Shown one piece after another: positions 1 to 10,959 of a stretch of DNA of 64,000 nucleotides. The stretch comes from Aphrophora alni (lineage: Eukaryota; Arthropoda; Insecta; Hemiptera; Aphrophoridae). The stretch covers positions 123,571,362 to 123,635,361 of the forward strand of contig OY740765.1 in NCBI GenBank assembly GCA_963513935.1, in the 5' to 3' direction. The notes under the pieces are model-generated. The model ran no database searches and was not told the DNA's origin. It saw nothing but the letters and a program-made list of their open reading frames with translations. Both the position numbers and the translations under genes were made by a program. Positions within the stretch are counted from its first letter, which is position 1; each line of letters opens with the position of its first letter.

Positions 1-68
1 GATCTTGTGTTTAAGTTTTTTCTATCTAATATTATCTCACAAGTCAAGCCCAATATTTATTTATTATT
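1..68 (+). mobile_element. PLE terminal (pLTR) tail fragment
   Basis: The window opens with GATCTTGTGT followed by a T-rich stretch and ATATTATCTCACAAGTCAAG. The same segment follows the hammerhead region in the PLE ends at 13020-13150 (reverse strand), 20450-20545 and 37476-37555. It is the distal part of a Penelope-like element terminal repeat cut by the window edge. Confidence 0.5.
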
Positions 69-2158
69 GATTATATAGTTTTTTATTCACCTGTATTGAA
101 GTAGGTTTGGTAAATAACAGATTCTGTTTTCTAATTTGGTAGCTCTTTTTCCACACTCTATATAAATATCTTTTTTAAAAAGTCCTGAAACTCTGGGCGT
201 GCAGGTGATACGCTCATAATGTTGAGTGGGATTAATGGTATGAGTTTGGAAGGGAGGGGGAGTATTCTGAACATTGAATGAAATAGCCTCAAAGTAATTT
301 CTAAATGGAGTGTTATGTGTAACTTGGAGAACACGCTCGGCAATAAGTTAAGCCTACCACAAAATCCTAAGGTTAACCTACAATACTTATATCAGTCATC
401 CATTCTTAACGACGTGTAAACGTGCCCATACGGGTCTTCGTGGTTCTATTTAGGGCCGTAATGATAGGACTCGTAATCATTTTGAAGATTTACTATCTCA
501 CATAAATGCAGTTAAGAAAAAGTTATGTGATGGATCACAAAATCAATGTCGAGGGTTTTTTTTTGGATATATCGGTTTTAAAATTCACTGGGACTAAAAA
601 TGTGTTTTTTTTTAAATTATGTCTATTTGCTTGTCTGTCGTCCGTCATTTATTGTATATACCACGACCTATAAACAAAAATATATTGGTCATATCTCAGG
701 AATTTGTAATGGGGGGGGGGGGTGCCATGGGAAATATGCAAAAGTATTAATTTTTTTTTTCAACTTTTCAAACGATTTTGATGAGATATGCTCAAGTGCA
801 ACCTGTAAGGACAAAAATAAAATTTATTTTACCGTATCTCTCCAAAAAATGACTGTTCATGAGTTATCGTTAAAAAAACGACATTGGTGATGGGTTTGTT
901 TGTTATAAAAATCATAATTTCTCAAAATCATGTCTACGAATTCAGATTTGAATGAACTTTTTTAATGCGAATTTTAATGAACCGTGCGCAATACCACAAG
1001 TAAACAAATATTCGGTTCAGGAATAATTGACAAAAATGGACTAGACCACAGCAATTATAAGCTTGATTTTATCAAATACCATTTAAGCTGATTTAATACC
1101 ATTTAAGTTGATGACGTGTTTATGAAACAAATGAAAAAAGTTAAAGTTATTTTTAATATAGCTTATATTTTTTTATTATTTTTTTCACGCAGCTCCATGG
1201 TTCGTTTTCATATTTTGATTAACAATTACTGAACTGACATTTTAGGTGACAATTAGTTTTGTTTCATTTTGTTGTTGTTTTGTTTTAGGGGTTTGAGGGT
1301 TAATAAAGTATGTGCAATGATTGGGCACATTTTATTTTTGATAACTGACACGTCCATGATTTAAAAAATAAAAATTAACTTTCTTCTTTATTTAGTTAAG
1401 AAGACAAAGACTTAACGTCAAGAATTTGTATGAAAGACAGGTCCTGTATATTATGTTTTGTAAACAAGTAGGTTGTAGTATAGTCGTAAATATTCTTACA
1501 CATGTTGCACTAACTATTTCACTAATGCGGACATAGGGCTGTTATAAAATGTGTTTTTTCCTATAAATGAGAGTATAGATTTTTGTAAAATACGAACATT
1601 AATGACCCATATCCATGTAAAGAATTGCAGGTGATATTACTAGAAAGAAAGGAGCCTGCCATGAGCCGTGAATTTAAACGTTAGAGAGAGATTGACACAA
1701 ATTCAAGTTTCAATAAAGCAAACAAAAGTTAAAACATATTAAAATTTTACAATCTGACAATGTTTTGTAGAATGATCCACGTTCATTAATTTGAATGATG
1801 GTTAATTAGATTGCTTTAAAATAAAACAGGGCTATCGAGCAGTGCGTATTTGACAGATGACAAATGTCAGATTTATATAATTTACAAACTTATTTTCCTC
1901 AGAGAACTACAAAAAGAAAAAGAAAGTAATTTTTAACCATGAGTTATATTGTAAAAATATAAAGAAAACAAATAATTATTTTAAATAAATTTCTTTTAAA
2001 ATCAAAGTTTTTATTGGAATAAAAAAATAATAAAGAGATGATAAATTGAAGTGATAAATAGAGTGAACAGTTGACCACCACGTTAGAAAGATGATGCTAT
2101 ATTATCTAAACTATCTAAACTTTATTTTATATTATTTTCGATTTGTACTGCAGTACCA
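69..2158. other. no gene seen; AT-rich
   Basis: No coding frame with recognisable composition. A run of G lies at about 711-722. A motif TGGTCATATCTCAGG at 686-700 resembles the ends of repeats near 30540, 33870 and 35700, so 600-900 may be an old copy of that family. The short open frame at 600-890 is not convincing. Confidence 0.5.
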
Positions 2159-2199
2159 AACATTTTATGTTTATTTATTTTTGTGAAATGTGTATCAGT

Positions 2200-2295
2200 G
2201 TGTTGTGTAAACGTGTTGTTTCATCTGATGATGGTATATATTATACCGAAACAGCTGTAATGAAATATTAATAAATAAATACTAAACACAAGATT
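2200..2295 (+). mobile_element. PLE terminal fragment with hammerhead ribozyme
   Basis: A hammerhead ribozyme (2219-2265) is followed by ACACAAGATTG at about 2286, matching the CACAAGAT(C/T) tail found after the hammerhead in the other PLE ends of this window. No PLE coding sequence is adjacent, so this is a solo or truncated terminal repeat. Confidence 0.6.
2219..2265 (+). ncRNA. hammerhead ribozyme, PLE type, lineage A
   Basis: Self-cleaving RNA motif. Stem I 5' strand is TTTCAT (2219-2224), fully complementary to ATGAAA (2260-2265). The core CTGATGA is at 2225-2231. Stem II is GGTATA/TATACC (2233-2247) with one extra T at 2232. GAA is at 2248-2250. Stem III is the self-complementary ACAGCTGT (2251-2258). 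The cleavage triplet GTA ends at 2259. The very short, loop-less stem III is typical of hammerheads described in Penelope-like elements, which are thought to act best as dimers. Order and core residues fit the type I hammerhead. Activity is inferred. Confidence 0.8.
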
Positions 2296-2300
2296 GCTAT

Positions 2301-3166
2301 GACGTAAGCAATTTAGTAATAAACTTATTTTAAAGCATTCATAAGACAATATGGAATTTATAAATTGAAGCTTTTCTTCTTAAAGAGTAACTGTGAAGTT
2401 AAAATTGAAAGGAATAAAGCAAACTAAAGTGAAAACATTTATATGTGATTCATGAAAAATCGGATATTCAAATTTTTTGAATCTCAATCCAATTAATAAA
2501 ATCCAAAGGTAAAACAAAGCAATAAAGCTTGAAGTTTCCAAATATTTTAATAATATAAATGAGCTACAATTTTTTCGCCTTGCGGCATCATCGGGCAACC
2601 GATTTGCATTAATTAAAAAATAAAATGTTTCCAGTTCTAATCACTCCTCTCTCTATGGACAAAACTTATTGATAGCTATCTTTCCAAAAATGTCATTCGT
2701 GAAATGTATTCATTTCGTATTAATTTTACTAAAATGTGAATATTAATGATCCAAACCCCTTGTGAAAAATCGCAAGTAAAAAATATTTAAGTTCAGGTAG
2801 ATTTGATAAAACACAAAAATAATTTTTGGCCGCCGTCTTTGTTTACGATACAACTAAGCAAGCATAGGTCGTTATTTTAATACATATATATTTGTTCAAT
2901 AACCGAGTCAACTTATTTGGTTCATTTTCCAACCGAGTGTTGGTTCATTTTCACTTATTGATTGACAACTTACTAAAACTATATTTTCAAAGACTATTCA
3001 TTTTTGTTAGTTTTATGTATTTTGAGGATAGATGAGAGAAATATTGTGCAATTTTGTGTGTCCTTTATATAATTTTGAGCTTAACTGTTGAAAGGTCAAT
3101 CACTTAAATCAATGTTAACCACTTTTAAAAATATCCGTTACTAATTGGTAGCAATCACCGCTGAAT
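2301..3166. other. no gene seen
   Basis: AT-rich sequence without a supported gene, RNA or intact repeat. Confidence 0.5.
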
Positions 3167-3174
3167 GGTATTAG

Positions 3175-3641
3175 CAATGACTACATAAATACTATAAGAC
3201 ACGACATGGCCATGTTAAATATTCTACGCTTATTCTTGAGTTGACCAATACCCGCTAGGGTGTGGAGTTGTCGCTCTGCTAGAGAATCTGAAGTTGATGT
3301 GACTGGCACTAGGTGGCTCTACGGTCAAACAATGTTTCAGGCGGGTAAGAGAAAACGCACTGATGCCACATATGGGACCAGAGATGCGAGGGAAGGTCGA
3401 GAATCGCTTATCTCAGCACACGAACTGACAACACTGACTATGCTGACGGAAGTAAGTGAGAAGGTTTGTGAGAGAGAGGTCAACAGTTGTACAGTCTCAA
3501 CCAAGTGGGATGCGTACAGTCAAGCACCTGCTGCTAGCGCTTTCTGATAGCTGTGTGTCAAACTTATGACGAACAGCACCCGTAAAGCGTAGACTATTTC
3601 CCTATCCTATGTCGTGTCTTATAGTATTTATGTAGTCATTG
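3175..3641. mobile_element. MITE, about 467 bp, 33-bp terminal inverted repeats
   Basis: The left end CAATGACTACATAAATACTA (from 3175) is repeated inverted at the right end (up to 3641), giving a perfect 33-bp terminal inverted repeat. Weaker complementarity continues inward past CTACGCTT. The element is flanked by GGTATTAG at 3167-3174 and 3641-3648, an apparent 7-8 bp target duplication (one G is shared with the end). CA...TG termini and an 8-bp duplication suggest the hAT or P superfamily. The interior is richer in G+C than the surroundings. Its 95-codon open frame (3260-3547) has no recognisable domain, so the element is non-autonomous. Confidence 0.75.
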
Positions 3642-3648
3642 GTATTAG

Positions 3649-4977
3649 TAAGAGGTGGGAGTGTCATAATCTACGCATGCGCGAACCAGACAAGTTATAA
3701 TACATACATAATACTAAACTAACCTTGACTGTAACATGTGATATTTATATCAACCAATAAGCACTGTGCTGAACAACTCTTTTACATCCCCTTTAATAAT
3801 TCAAATAAATTCTAACTGTGTTTATAACTTGATATCGTGTCTTTAACTACAAACATGGTATTTTATTAGTAAAACTTTTGATTATAATACTTTGATAGGT
3901 TATACAAGTTTATTATTTTATTACTTTATACAACAGTGCGTTCATAATAAAACCAGTTTTACTGTCTAAAGTTAACGATTTATTGCTTTGTTTAAAGTGA
4001 TTAGTTTACGTGAATGTAAGAAACAAAACAAATATTATTGATGAGAGGAAATGTTATTTTTAGAACCCTTATTTTAGGTTAGTTTGTAATAGAAATTGTT
4101 TAACATTAAAATTTAATGTCTTGCTCCTATATACAGGGAAATATTGCGATTATCCCCGGTTGTTATCTCTGCTCTACCTATCTGTATGAAAAATAAAAGA
4201 TTAATTAAATATTTCAAAAAGTATTAGTAGATTTTATTTACTTAAATGCAATGTAGATATCTGGCTATAAAAGATTTGATTTGTCCACAGGTGTGAATAA
4301 AACTGAAAGTGAATATGAACAAGCGATAGACGAACATATGTGATCCGATAATCAATTCAATTAAAAAAGGAGAATGATAAAACACTGGGATTTAACTTTT
4401 ATAAAAGAAATATAATGTAATCTTTGTATAAAAAGGTAATGGATAATCCTATAAGCCGAAACATTTTCTAAAGCTGTTAATATCTTACATCATTTAAAAA
4501 TTATTTAAACATTGAAAATAAAAATATTATTAATTTAAAATAGGTTTGTTGTATCTGCAGAAAAACGAGTATCTTTTTAACGAGTAATTGTTAGTCGTTA
4601 AACGATAACATTGATATCTTAACGAGTAAATTGTTAGTCATAATTGCCTTTAAACGTGTTTTATATTTTTATAATTTGTAACAACGCTTTTGGCAATACT
4701 TCAGGCATAGTTTTTATTGTCACTTCTTTCCATTTCAATATTTTGTATATTTTTCTTTACTGAATAAAAGATGAAAATTCATATTTATAATTCCACTAAA
4801 TGATCACAATTTTAATTTTAGTAAACTTAGACAATTTCCTGTATTTGTGTTCAATTATATTACGGAGGGTATTATTAATTATTTGATCCCTTTTAATCTG
4901 GATGAAAGAAGCATATATAAACATTAAATTTATAAAAGGCATAGTTTCATTCCCACGAAATAAGAAAGAACGACCAA
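3649..4977. other. no gene seen
   Basis: AT-rich sequence. A fragment CTATAAGCCGAAACATTTTC at about 4450 faintly recalls the 3' core of a PLE hammerhead, but no partner core is present. Confidence 0.4.
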
Positions 4978-5186
4978 TGGCTCACTTACAGGGAGGACGG
5001 TTGTAACATTCCCGAGAGACTAAGCTGGATCTACACATTTTTTATCTTGTCTCTTTCTTCTTTATTATAAGATCTATTTTGATCAACCCCATTCCTTTCC
5101 TTGTTGTTCTCTTTAAATAACAAGGAATAAATACTTGACATCAAGAACACCTTTTCCCATTATCCTCCATTATTATAAATCTAAAA
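4978..5186 (+). repeat. SINE-like repeat, copy 1 of tandem cluster
   Basis: Starts with GGCTCACTTA, then a shared block GCTGGATCTACACATTTT and a pyrimidine-rich region, ending near AACAAGGAATAAATACTTGA. It is a diverged copy of the repeat best seen in the next unit. Confidence 0.5.
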
Positions 5187-5507
5187 TCCACCAATCGGTT
5201 AGGTGCTCATTTAGTGAGTAAGGTCTGGCATTTCCGAAGAATCCTAGTTGGATCTACACATTTTCATCTAGTCTTGGGTTAGATTTCTCCCTTTCATTTT
5301 CCTATCAGGTCACTTTTGACCATCCTTATTCCCTTGCAATCCTGACGATATTAGAGCGTTCGAGGCCTATATGTTTTTCTTTTATGCTTTTTTCTCCTTT
5401 CTTTTAAGTAGGTTATGATCGATAGGTTGCACGCATTTAAACAACAAGAATAAAATCCTCGACATTAAGGACACTTTTTCTGTTAAACCTGCATATTAAA
5501 ATCTTAA
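5187..5507 (+). repeat. SINE-like repeat, copy 2, most complete unit
   Basis: Begins AATCCACCAATCGGTTAGG, then GCTCATTTAGTGAGTAAGG, GGATCTACACATTTTCATCT, a T/C-rich central part with CCTATCAGGTC, and a tail with ATTTAAACAACAAGAATAAA. The unit is about 321 bp, as shown by recurrence of the start at 5508. The same modules recur at more than eight places in this window in both orientations. No clear pol III boxes were found, so SINE is a working label. Confidence 0.6.
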
Positions 5508-5650
5508 AATCCACCAATCAGTTAGGCTAGCTCACTTAGTGAGTAAGGGCTTGCAAACTCGAGGTTAGGAAAACAAGGCTCGAGCTGGATTTACACATAT
5601 TCACGTAGTCTTGGGTTAGATTCCTCTCTTTCATCTAGCTTATCAGGTAA
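5508..5650 (+). repeat. SINE-like repeat, copy 3, truncated
   Basis: Repeats AATCCACCAATCAGTTAGG and CTCACTTAGTGAGTAAGG of copy 2, then GGATTTACACATATTCACGT, and stops in the middle of the unit near 5650. Confidence 0.55.
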
Positions 5651-5987
5651 AAATCAAGTAAATACACACATGTAATGGTTGAATTTAAAATTTATATGAA
5701 TCAAATCTTCAGTTATTTAAGTTATTCAATTCACTTTATGTGGAACAACGGGTTGGCAGTAGTTCTAAAGATCTTAGTGAAGTGAAAAGTACATAAATAT
5801 TACTCGTGGACACTAAATAAAATGGGTGTAAATTACTTATTACTTTTGTAAGCACAAACAGATTTTAGATTATAATATAGAACAAATATGGTGGATTGAC
5901 TTTCTTGTTTGTACGTATCTTACTCGGAATTAATATTAGTAAATAACGAAATGTAATGTTTGATACAAATAAATGTTTATATAATCC

Positions 5988-6062
5988 AAACCCTCAGGGG
6001 CTCACTAAAGGAAGTACAGGCTTGGCAATCCCACAGTACACTATTTGGACCTACACTTATTG
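5988..6062 (+). repeat. SINE-like repeat, 5' fragment
   Basis: AACCCTCAGGGGCTCACTAA followed by GGCTTGGCAATCCCA and GGACCTACACTT matches the head of the same family. It shows that the 5' end is probably CCTCAGGGGCTCAC, as also at 35968. Confidence 0.5.
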
Positions 6063-6984
6063 TATATAATTTTAGGGCCTCTTTAAAACAAGAAATAAAA
6101 TTATACATAACAACTGAAAGGGATTTTAATACCGTATTCACTAACCTCTTTCTTTGGTGGTTTAGTTGTAGACAAGGAAAATTTATGTTTTAAATTTGGG
6201 CTATAAAAAGTCGTTTTATTCAGTGTAGTATTATTTGATTTCAACATTCCGCAATTTTACAATATACTTCCATAATGGTTAAATTGTACTATTAAATCAG
6301 ATTTTAGAATTTTAAATTTTTTTGTTAAAAAATTAATACAGTTATTATTTGAATAAACATTAATTTAAAAACTTTTTGTATTATAACATATAGGCCTAAT
6401 AGTTTTCACAACTATGCGATTTAATTTTGTTGATGATATAAACATTTGTTCTTAATATAAATTTTTCAGTTTATATCCTTTAAAAGTTCGAAATGGCAGC
6501 TAAAATCCTCAAGGTTTTGATTTAATATATTTTGGGACGCTGATTACAATTACATCACTAAGTAATAAACATTTCAAGATGGTCGCACTAATCCAACCAC
6601 TATGCGTAGTTATTAAAGTTACTTACATTTACAAATATTCACTAAATAGTAAACGACATGACTTCAAGGTATTATTTTAGGAACAGTTTAAAATCGTAAT
6701 AAATAAATAAAATAGTTGTGACTAGTCACAATGTTATTGATACAAATCATATTTCCATTAACTTGTACGATTAGATATGATCATTACAACCATCCCCCTC
6801 CCCTGACGGCTCAAATAGACGTTACTATTTCATATTTTTCTGGTAGCTTAGTTATGGTTATCTATTTTTTATCAAAAGCTAAAACAAATCCGTACGTTGT
6901 AATCTCACACAAACATGAAGTTCTTATGAACAGTTCTTTTCCAAATTGAGGTAAAACATTAAAATAAACGGTTGCCGTAAGTAT
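6063..6984. other. no gene seen
   Basis: AT-rich. Short frames at 5960-6193 and 6731-6949 have no domain or splice support. Confidence 0.45.
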
Positions 6985-7115
6985 AGGTTCAGTTGTGGTT
7001 TGGTTGGTGTAGCTGGTGTATCACTGAAGAGGACGACCTTATCGTTGAAACGCGTCTGATACTTAGGCGTATTTTTTTATAAGAATTGTGTTCTGTGTGT
7101 TATACTGTATAGGTT
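6985..7115 (+). mobile_element. PLE terminal repeat with hammerhead
   Basis: Contains TTGTGGTTTGGTTGGTGTAG, then hammerhead 7018-7062, then TTAGGCGTATTTTTTTATAA and GAATTGTGTTCTGTGTGTT. The whole block recurs at 20334-20490, where the hammerhead is on the opposite strand, so it is a defined PLE terminal unit. Confidence 0.65.
7018..7062 (+). ncRNA. hammerhead ribozyme, PLE type, lineage B
   Basis: Stem I 5' strand GTATCA (7018-7023) pairs perfectly with TGATAC (7057-7062). The core CTGAAGA is at 7024-7030. One extra G is followed by stem II GACGA/TCGTT around CCTTA (7032-7046). GAA is at 7047-7049. Stem III is the self-complementary ACGCGT (7050-7055). The cleavage triplet is the classical GTC ending at 7056. 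All core residues of a type I hammerhead are present. The loop-less stem III is typical of PLE hammerheads. Cleavage activity is inferred. Confidence 0.82.
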
Positions 7116-7504
7116 AAAGTGGTTTATAAGAATTTAACCCATAGAACAGCCGTCAATTTGTCTGATTTCAGTGATTTTAGAAAAACAAAATCAGAACTTT
7201 CTTATTTAGTCAATTTTTTCTTTACCAATTGTTTCTTAAAATAATTGGTTTTTAAATCTATATGAAAGCCGATAATTCTATTAAACGTTTTTACTTTATA
7301 TTTTTTAAATTTTAAGTTTAAAAAAATTATATGTTTATAGTAATGTAACTAAATACAATTTTACCTTGAAAAGTGAGTTGATTTCATTCTAGACCATGTT
7401 TTCTAATTTTAATTTTAAATGTTAATTTCTAGTTTTTTTTACTTAACCGAGTACCAAAAATAAAACATGCAATATTATTGTTTTCTATGCAACTTGTTTC
7501 AAAT

Positions 7505-7705
7505 CAACCCCGTCATCTTCCACTCAAGCCAACCATCGTTTATTTACAATGGGACCTCCCACCGCCATACCACAGGTTGGAGTAATTCAAACTGCACAGA
7601 ATAAAACTTTTGTATTAAGTGGGATTCGAAGTCACAACCTTAGACACCATTCTTAGATCAAGGGATTTTCGCCCTAATCCTCCCAACCACTAAGACACGT
7701 ATGTA
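7505..7705 (-). repeat. tRNA-derived SINE-like fragment
   Basis: On the minus strand the head reads CTTAGTGGTTGGGAGGATTA (A-box-like, 7675-7697) and GGTTGTGACTTCGAATCCC (B-box-like, 7621-7639), with tRNA-like spacing. A unique body runs down to about 7505. No anticodon arm folds well, so a tRNA-derived SINE or tRNA relic is more likely than a gene. Confidence 0.45.
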
Positions 7706-9106
7706 TTGTCAGTCATTTAAGATTACTCGAGTGATGTTGTCAGATTACCTATTCTAAGATGTAGTAAAAACCCTTACCTTTATTGATTCCCCACTAGGAA
7801 TACCAGAGCACTTTTATTCGTAGTAATATAATGTAATTATTTTGAGTTTTGATATAAAGAGTGATGTTTAGAAATTTTAAATAGTTTTTACACCCGCTAG
7901 GAATATTATAATTAAAATGAGTACATTGTTCCGCATTTCCCAGCTTCGTTAATTTCACTTTTGTTTACACGTTTCGGATATACCCCATTCTCGAAACACT
8001 TAAAAGTACTCTTAGATGTTTAGTCTTTTCAATAACTTTTTTACACTAAAACATAACTTAATAGACATAGTTATTGTATTACTGAGACCAGTATTGCTGG
8101 TTCTTGAAAGCCGGACCTGCATCATTCTGGCAGATGTTGATTAATAGCAGAAAATCATTTCCACAAAAAAATTACAACTATGCCGATAAACTCCAAATGT
8201 ATATAATTTTGAATTCGTTTAATAAAGAACGCACTTTTACTTCTTCATTGAACTTGCTCCACAGTTATTAATAGTTGGACTACCTTATAATCATATCGCA
8301 AGCCCTTTGTTTGTCTTAGAAACCTATGTTCCGTAAGTGTCGCCGACTATCATACCAAAATATATACTATTGATAGCTCTAAATCTACGCAGCTCTAAAC
8401 CTGGGAGTCGAAAAGATAGTACAATTTGAAAGGGTCTGGTTTTTTAAACGCTACATGATTAAAGGAACTCGGTTAATTTTTTATCTTCAACTTGAGTTTT
8501 TATAACCCCAAGTAGCATGCAGAATTTCATCTCTGTGTCTTTTACCGTTCAAAAGATAAAATTTTTGGTGGTTCATAACTCAAAGTGACAGCTAGATAAA
8601 AAAACTAACGATTTTAGGGCGTATTTTTATATGAACTTTTGTTTTTATTTTTATCTATAGAACAAGTCCTAAAGTTCTATCCATAAGACATTCTGTATAC
8701 ATTGTAATCTGATCGTAAAACGGTTTGTATCTACAAAAGCGATCAAACATGATCACCTCAATCACTCTAATTGATTATAGTGTCCAAGTAATGTTTTCTT
8801 TATATTATATATTTGTTCTCATTATGTTAAGAAATGTTATTAGAGTTACCAATCCTACACCCTACACATCCCACTCGTCGTTATATCTTAAACAATACTT
8901 GAAATATCGCAGATAATTATTGAAAGCTGGGTCGGTTTTTCTCAACATTTATAAATACAGAATAGAACAGTTTAAATGTTTTTTTATTTATACATAGTGT
9001 GTCTAAATTTGTTTCAAAATAAATAAAATCGTTCCTTTGGACATTTTGTGTTTTGTGTATGACGTGAAGGTTTCCTTCAAAGAATAGTTTTAAATATATT
9101 TGACTA
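7706..9106. other. no gene seen
   Basis: AT-rich, with no domain-bearing frame or clear repeat. Confidence 0.45.
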
Positions 9107-9142
9107 CAATTTCCTGTTGACGTTCAATTTCCTGTTGACGTT
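9107..9142. repeat. 18-bp tandem duplication
   Basis: CAATTTCCTGTTGACGTT occurs twice back to back (9107-9124 and 9125-9142). Confidence 0.8.
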
Positions 9143-9209
9143 CAATTTTCTTCAAAGTATAAGGTGGGTGAAATCTATTAAATAACTTTTAATTATAAAG
9201 ACAATAAAA

Positions 9210-10134
9210 TGGCAGGGAATTATTGGATAGATACATTAGAAAATGGCTTTCTTATATTACTCCATGAAGCCTAGAATCCACATCAATAACTAGAGCAAAG
9301 AGATTCAATAAAGATAACGTGAACAAATATTTAAAATTTCATTGTTATTCTAGTTGATGGATGGAAACAGATATATTCATCCAATGTTTTGACAATTTCG
9401 TAAAACACTCTTTACCTACAGCAAAAGTTCAAGTGTTTATAATTTTGGATGGATACGCCACTCACACAAAACCTGGACTTCGTTGAAAAGGTCCGACAAA
9501 TTAATATAACTGTTGTATTTTGCCCCCCCCCCCCCACCGCACATTACAGCCACAAGCTGCAACCTTTAGATGTGTACTTCTCAAAACGTGTCACACATGA
9601 TTTTGTGAAAAGATCCTTTGCAACAACCTAGGAAGAGTTACAACACGATTCGAAATTATCAGACTTTTTGGGAAGGCACTTTTGAGTACAGCTATTTTTT
9701 TATTCAGCTATTGTGGCATTTTTTCTATAGATCGATATGTGTTTACTGATGCAAAATATGTTGTTGCAGAGATGTCTGACATACCCACGATCCCTGAAAA
9801 CAATGATCCCCTGGGGCTGAAGACGAAATAACAAATTTTGAAGCTGAAGTAGATCTCTGCATGATCCCAAAGATGGAGCTGAGACTGCAGTGGATGGTTG
9901 CGCAGTTGGAGGTACTGCTGCAGTAAATAGTTGTGGAGGTGGAGCTACAAATTGAAATGGATGGTCAGGAATGTAAATTTCCAAGTAACAAAGTTACAGC
10001 ATTGGTCATTACAATCAAATAACGTTTAGTAAGTCTAACAGACGTTATTCTTTTGCTTAAACAAGCAGGCTTAAACCAAAGTATAAAGGGTCAGACAGCC
10101 ATAATAACATCTAGGTCATACAAACACAATTTAT
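9210..10134 (+). pseudogene. pogo/Tigger-like DDE transposase, broken 5' portion
   Basis: Broken transposase of the pogo/Tigger/jerky type (Tc1-mariner superfamily, DDE_1 domain). In shifting frames: AG(N)YWIDT near 9212; RAKRFNKDNVNKYLKFH near 9292-9342, a conserved helix before the catalytic domain; FVKHSLPTAKVQVFIILDGY near 9397-9455 with the second catalytic Asp in ILDG-ATHT; VVFCPP then HKLQPLDVYFSKRV around 9513-9590, the PP...H.LQPLDV motif next to the third catalytic residue. Further on, KGQTAIITSRSYKHNLFNKG (10083-10143) resembles the post-catalytic segment. Several frameshifts, a large deletion in the first half and a run of 13 C (9523-9535) show it is dead. It is split from its C-terminus by the PLE at 10216-11985. 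Confidence 0.7.
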
Positions 10135-10215
10135 TTAATAAAGGGTAAAGTAAAAAGAAGAAAATATGAAAAGAAAAAGGATGATTGAAGGAGAGGTGAT
10201 TAAATCTACAACATT
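10135..10215 (+). repeat. left copy of the duplication flanking the PLE
   Basis: TTAATAAAGGGTAAAGTAAA through AAATCTACAACATT. The same 81 bp recur in direct orientation at 11986-12088. The segment encodes the Lys/Arg-rich region of the host transposase, so it is duplicated target DNA rather than part of the PLE. Confidence 0.7.
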
Positions 10216-10289
10216 TCAACTCTCCGAGTTGGTTTTGAAATGCTTGTAAATCTTTATTTAATTAATGCGTGAATTAACATAAATATGAA

Positions 10290-10685
10290 TTATATGTTAG
10301 TGTATTTATGGTCATAGTCTACTAGGTGTTCGGCATACTTGGAGCTGACTTTGGATATGTTGTTATGAGGCAAATGTTCTTTAAATCTGGTTTTTAAACT
10401 CCTTCCTGTATTACCAATATACTGTTTATTGCAACTGCCACAGTGTAGTTTATATACACCACATTTTGTGTAGGGGTCGATTAGTGTTATATTATTGTAT
10501 GAGTTGAAGATGTGGTTCAGACTTCTAGAAGTTCGGTGTGCTATTTTAAATCCTATTTTTATAAAGATGTTACGAATAGGATGTTCAAGATAGCTGCTGT
10601 ATTTCATTGACACAAATTTTGGTTTTCCTAAATCTAGTCCAGAATTTAATGGTTTTTGAATGTTTATAGTATTTAATTTGTGTTT
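10290..10685 (-). pseudogene. PLE C-terminal GIY-YIG endonuclease segment
   Basis: The open frame contains SYLEHPIRNIFIKIGF, then CGVYKLHCGSCNKQYIGNTG and RSLKTRFKEH. This is the VYKL.C..C...YIG.T.R....R..EH signature of the PLE GIY-YIG nuclease, which makes the nick used for target-primed reverse transcription. It ends with TAA at 10290. An in-frame TGA at 10686-10688 separates it from the RT frame, so the enzyme would not be made as one protein. Confidence 0.75.
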
Positions 10686-10959
10686 TCAGACACAATTATC
10701 CACAATGGAACCTTTGTATCCATTAGCTGTGGCCATCTGTTTAATAATGTTAATTCCATCATTGAGATCTGCTGTGTTCATCGGTTTTGAGAGTGCTCTG
10801 TGGACATAGCAGTTGAAATCAGCCATTTTATGGGATTGTGGATTGTTAGATGTGGAATGGATGGTATGGTTTGTTTGGGTTGGTTTCCTGTATATCTTGA
10901 AGTTGTGTTTAGTGTCCGTTTTGGTGATGGTGAGATCTAAGTAATTTAATTGTTTTTTT

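Noticed and set aside
600..890. 96-codon plus-strand frame
   Set aside because: Low-complexity translation across a G-run and A/T runs; no domain, no splice sites.
3260..3547. 95-codon frame inside the MITE
   Set aside because: Open probably because the insert is GC-rich; no domain and no start or stop context linking it to a transposase.
4427..4480. Possible hammerhead at TAAGCCGAAACATTTTC
   Set aside because: Only the GAAAC side is present; no CTGANGA core and no stem I pairing.
9700..9984. 94-codon minus-strand frame
   Set aside because: Antisense of the decayed pogo/Tigger-like transposase C-terminal region; Pro/Gln/Thr composition without a domain.
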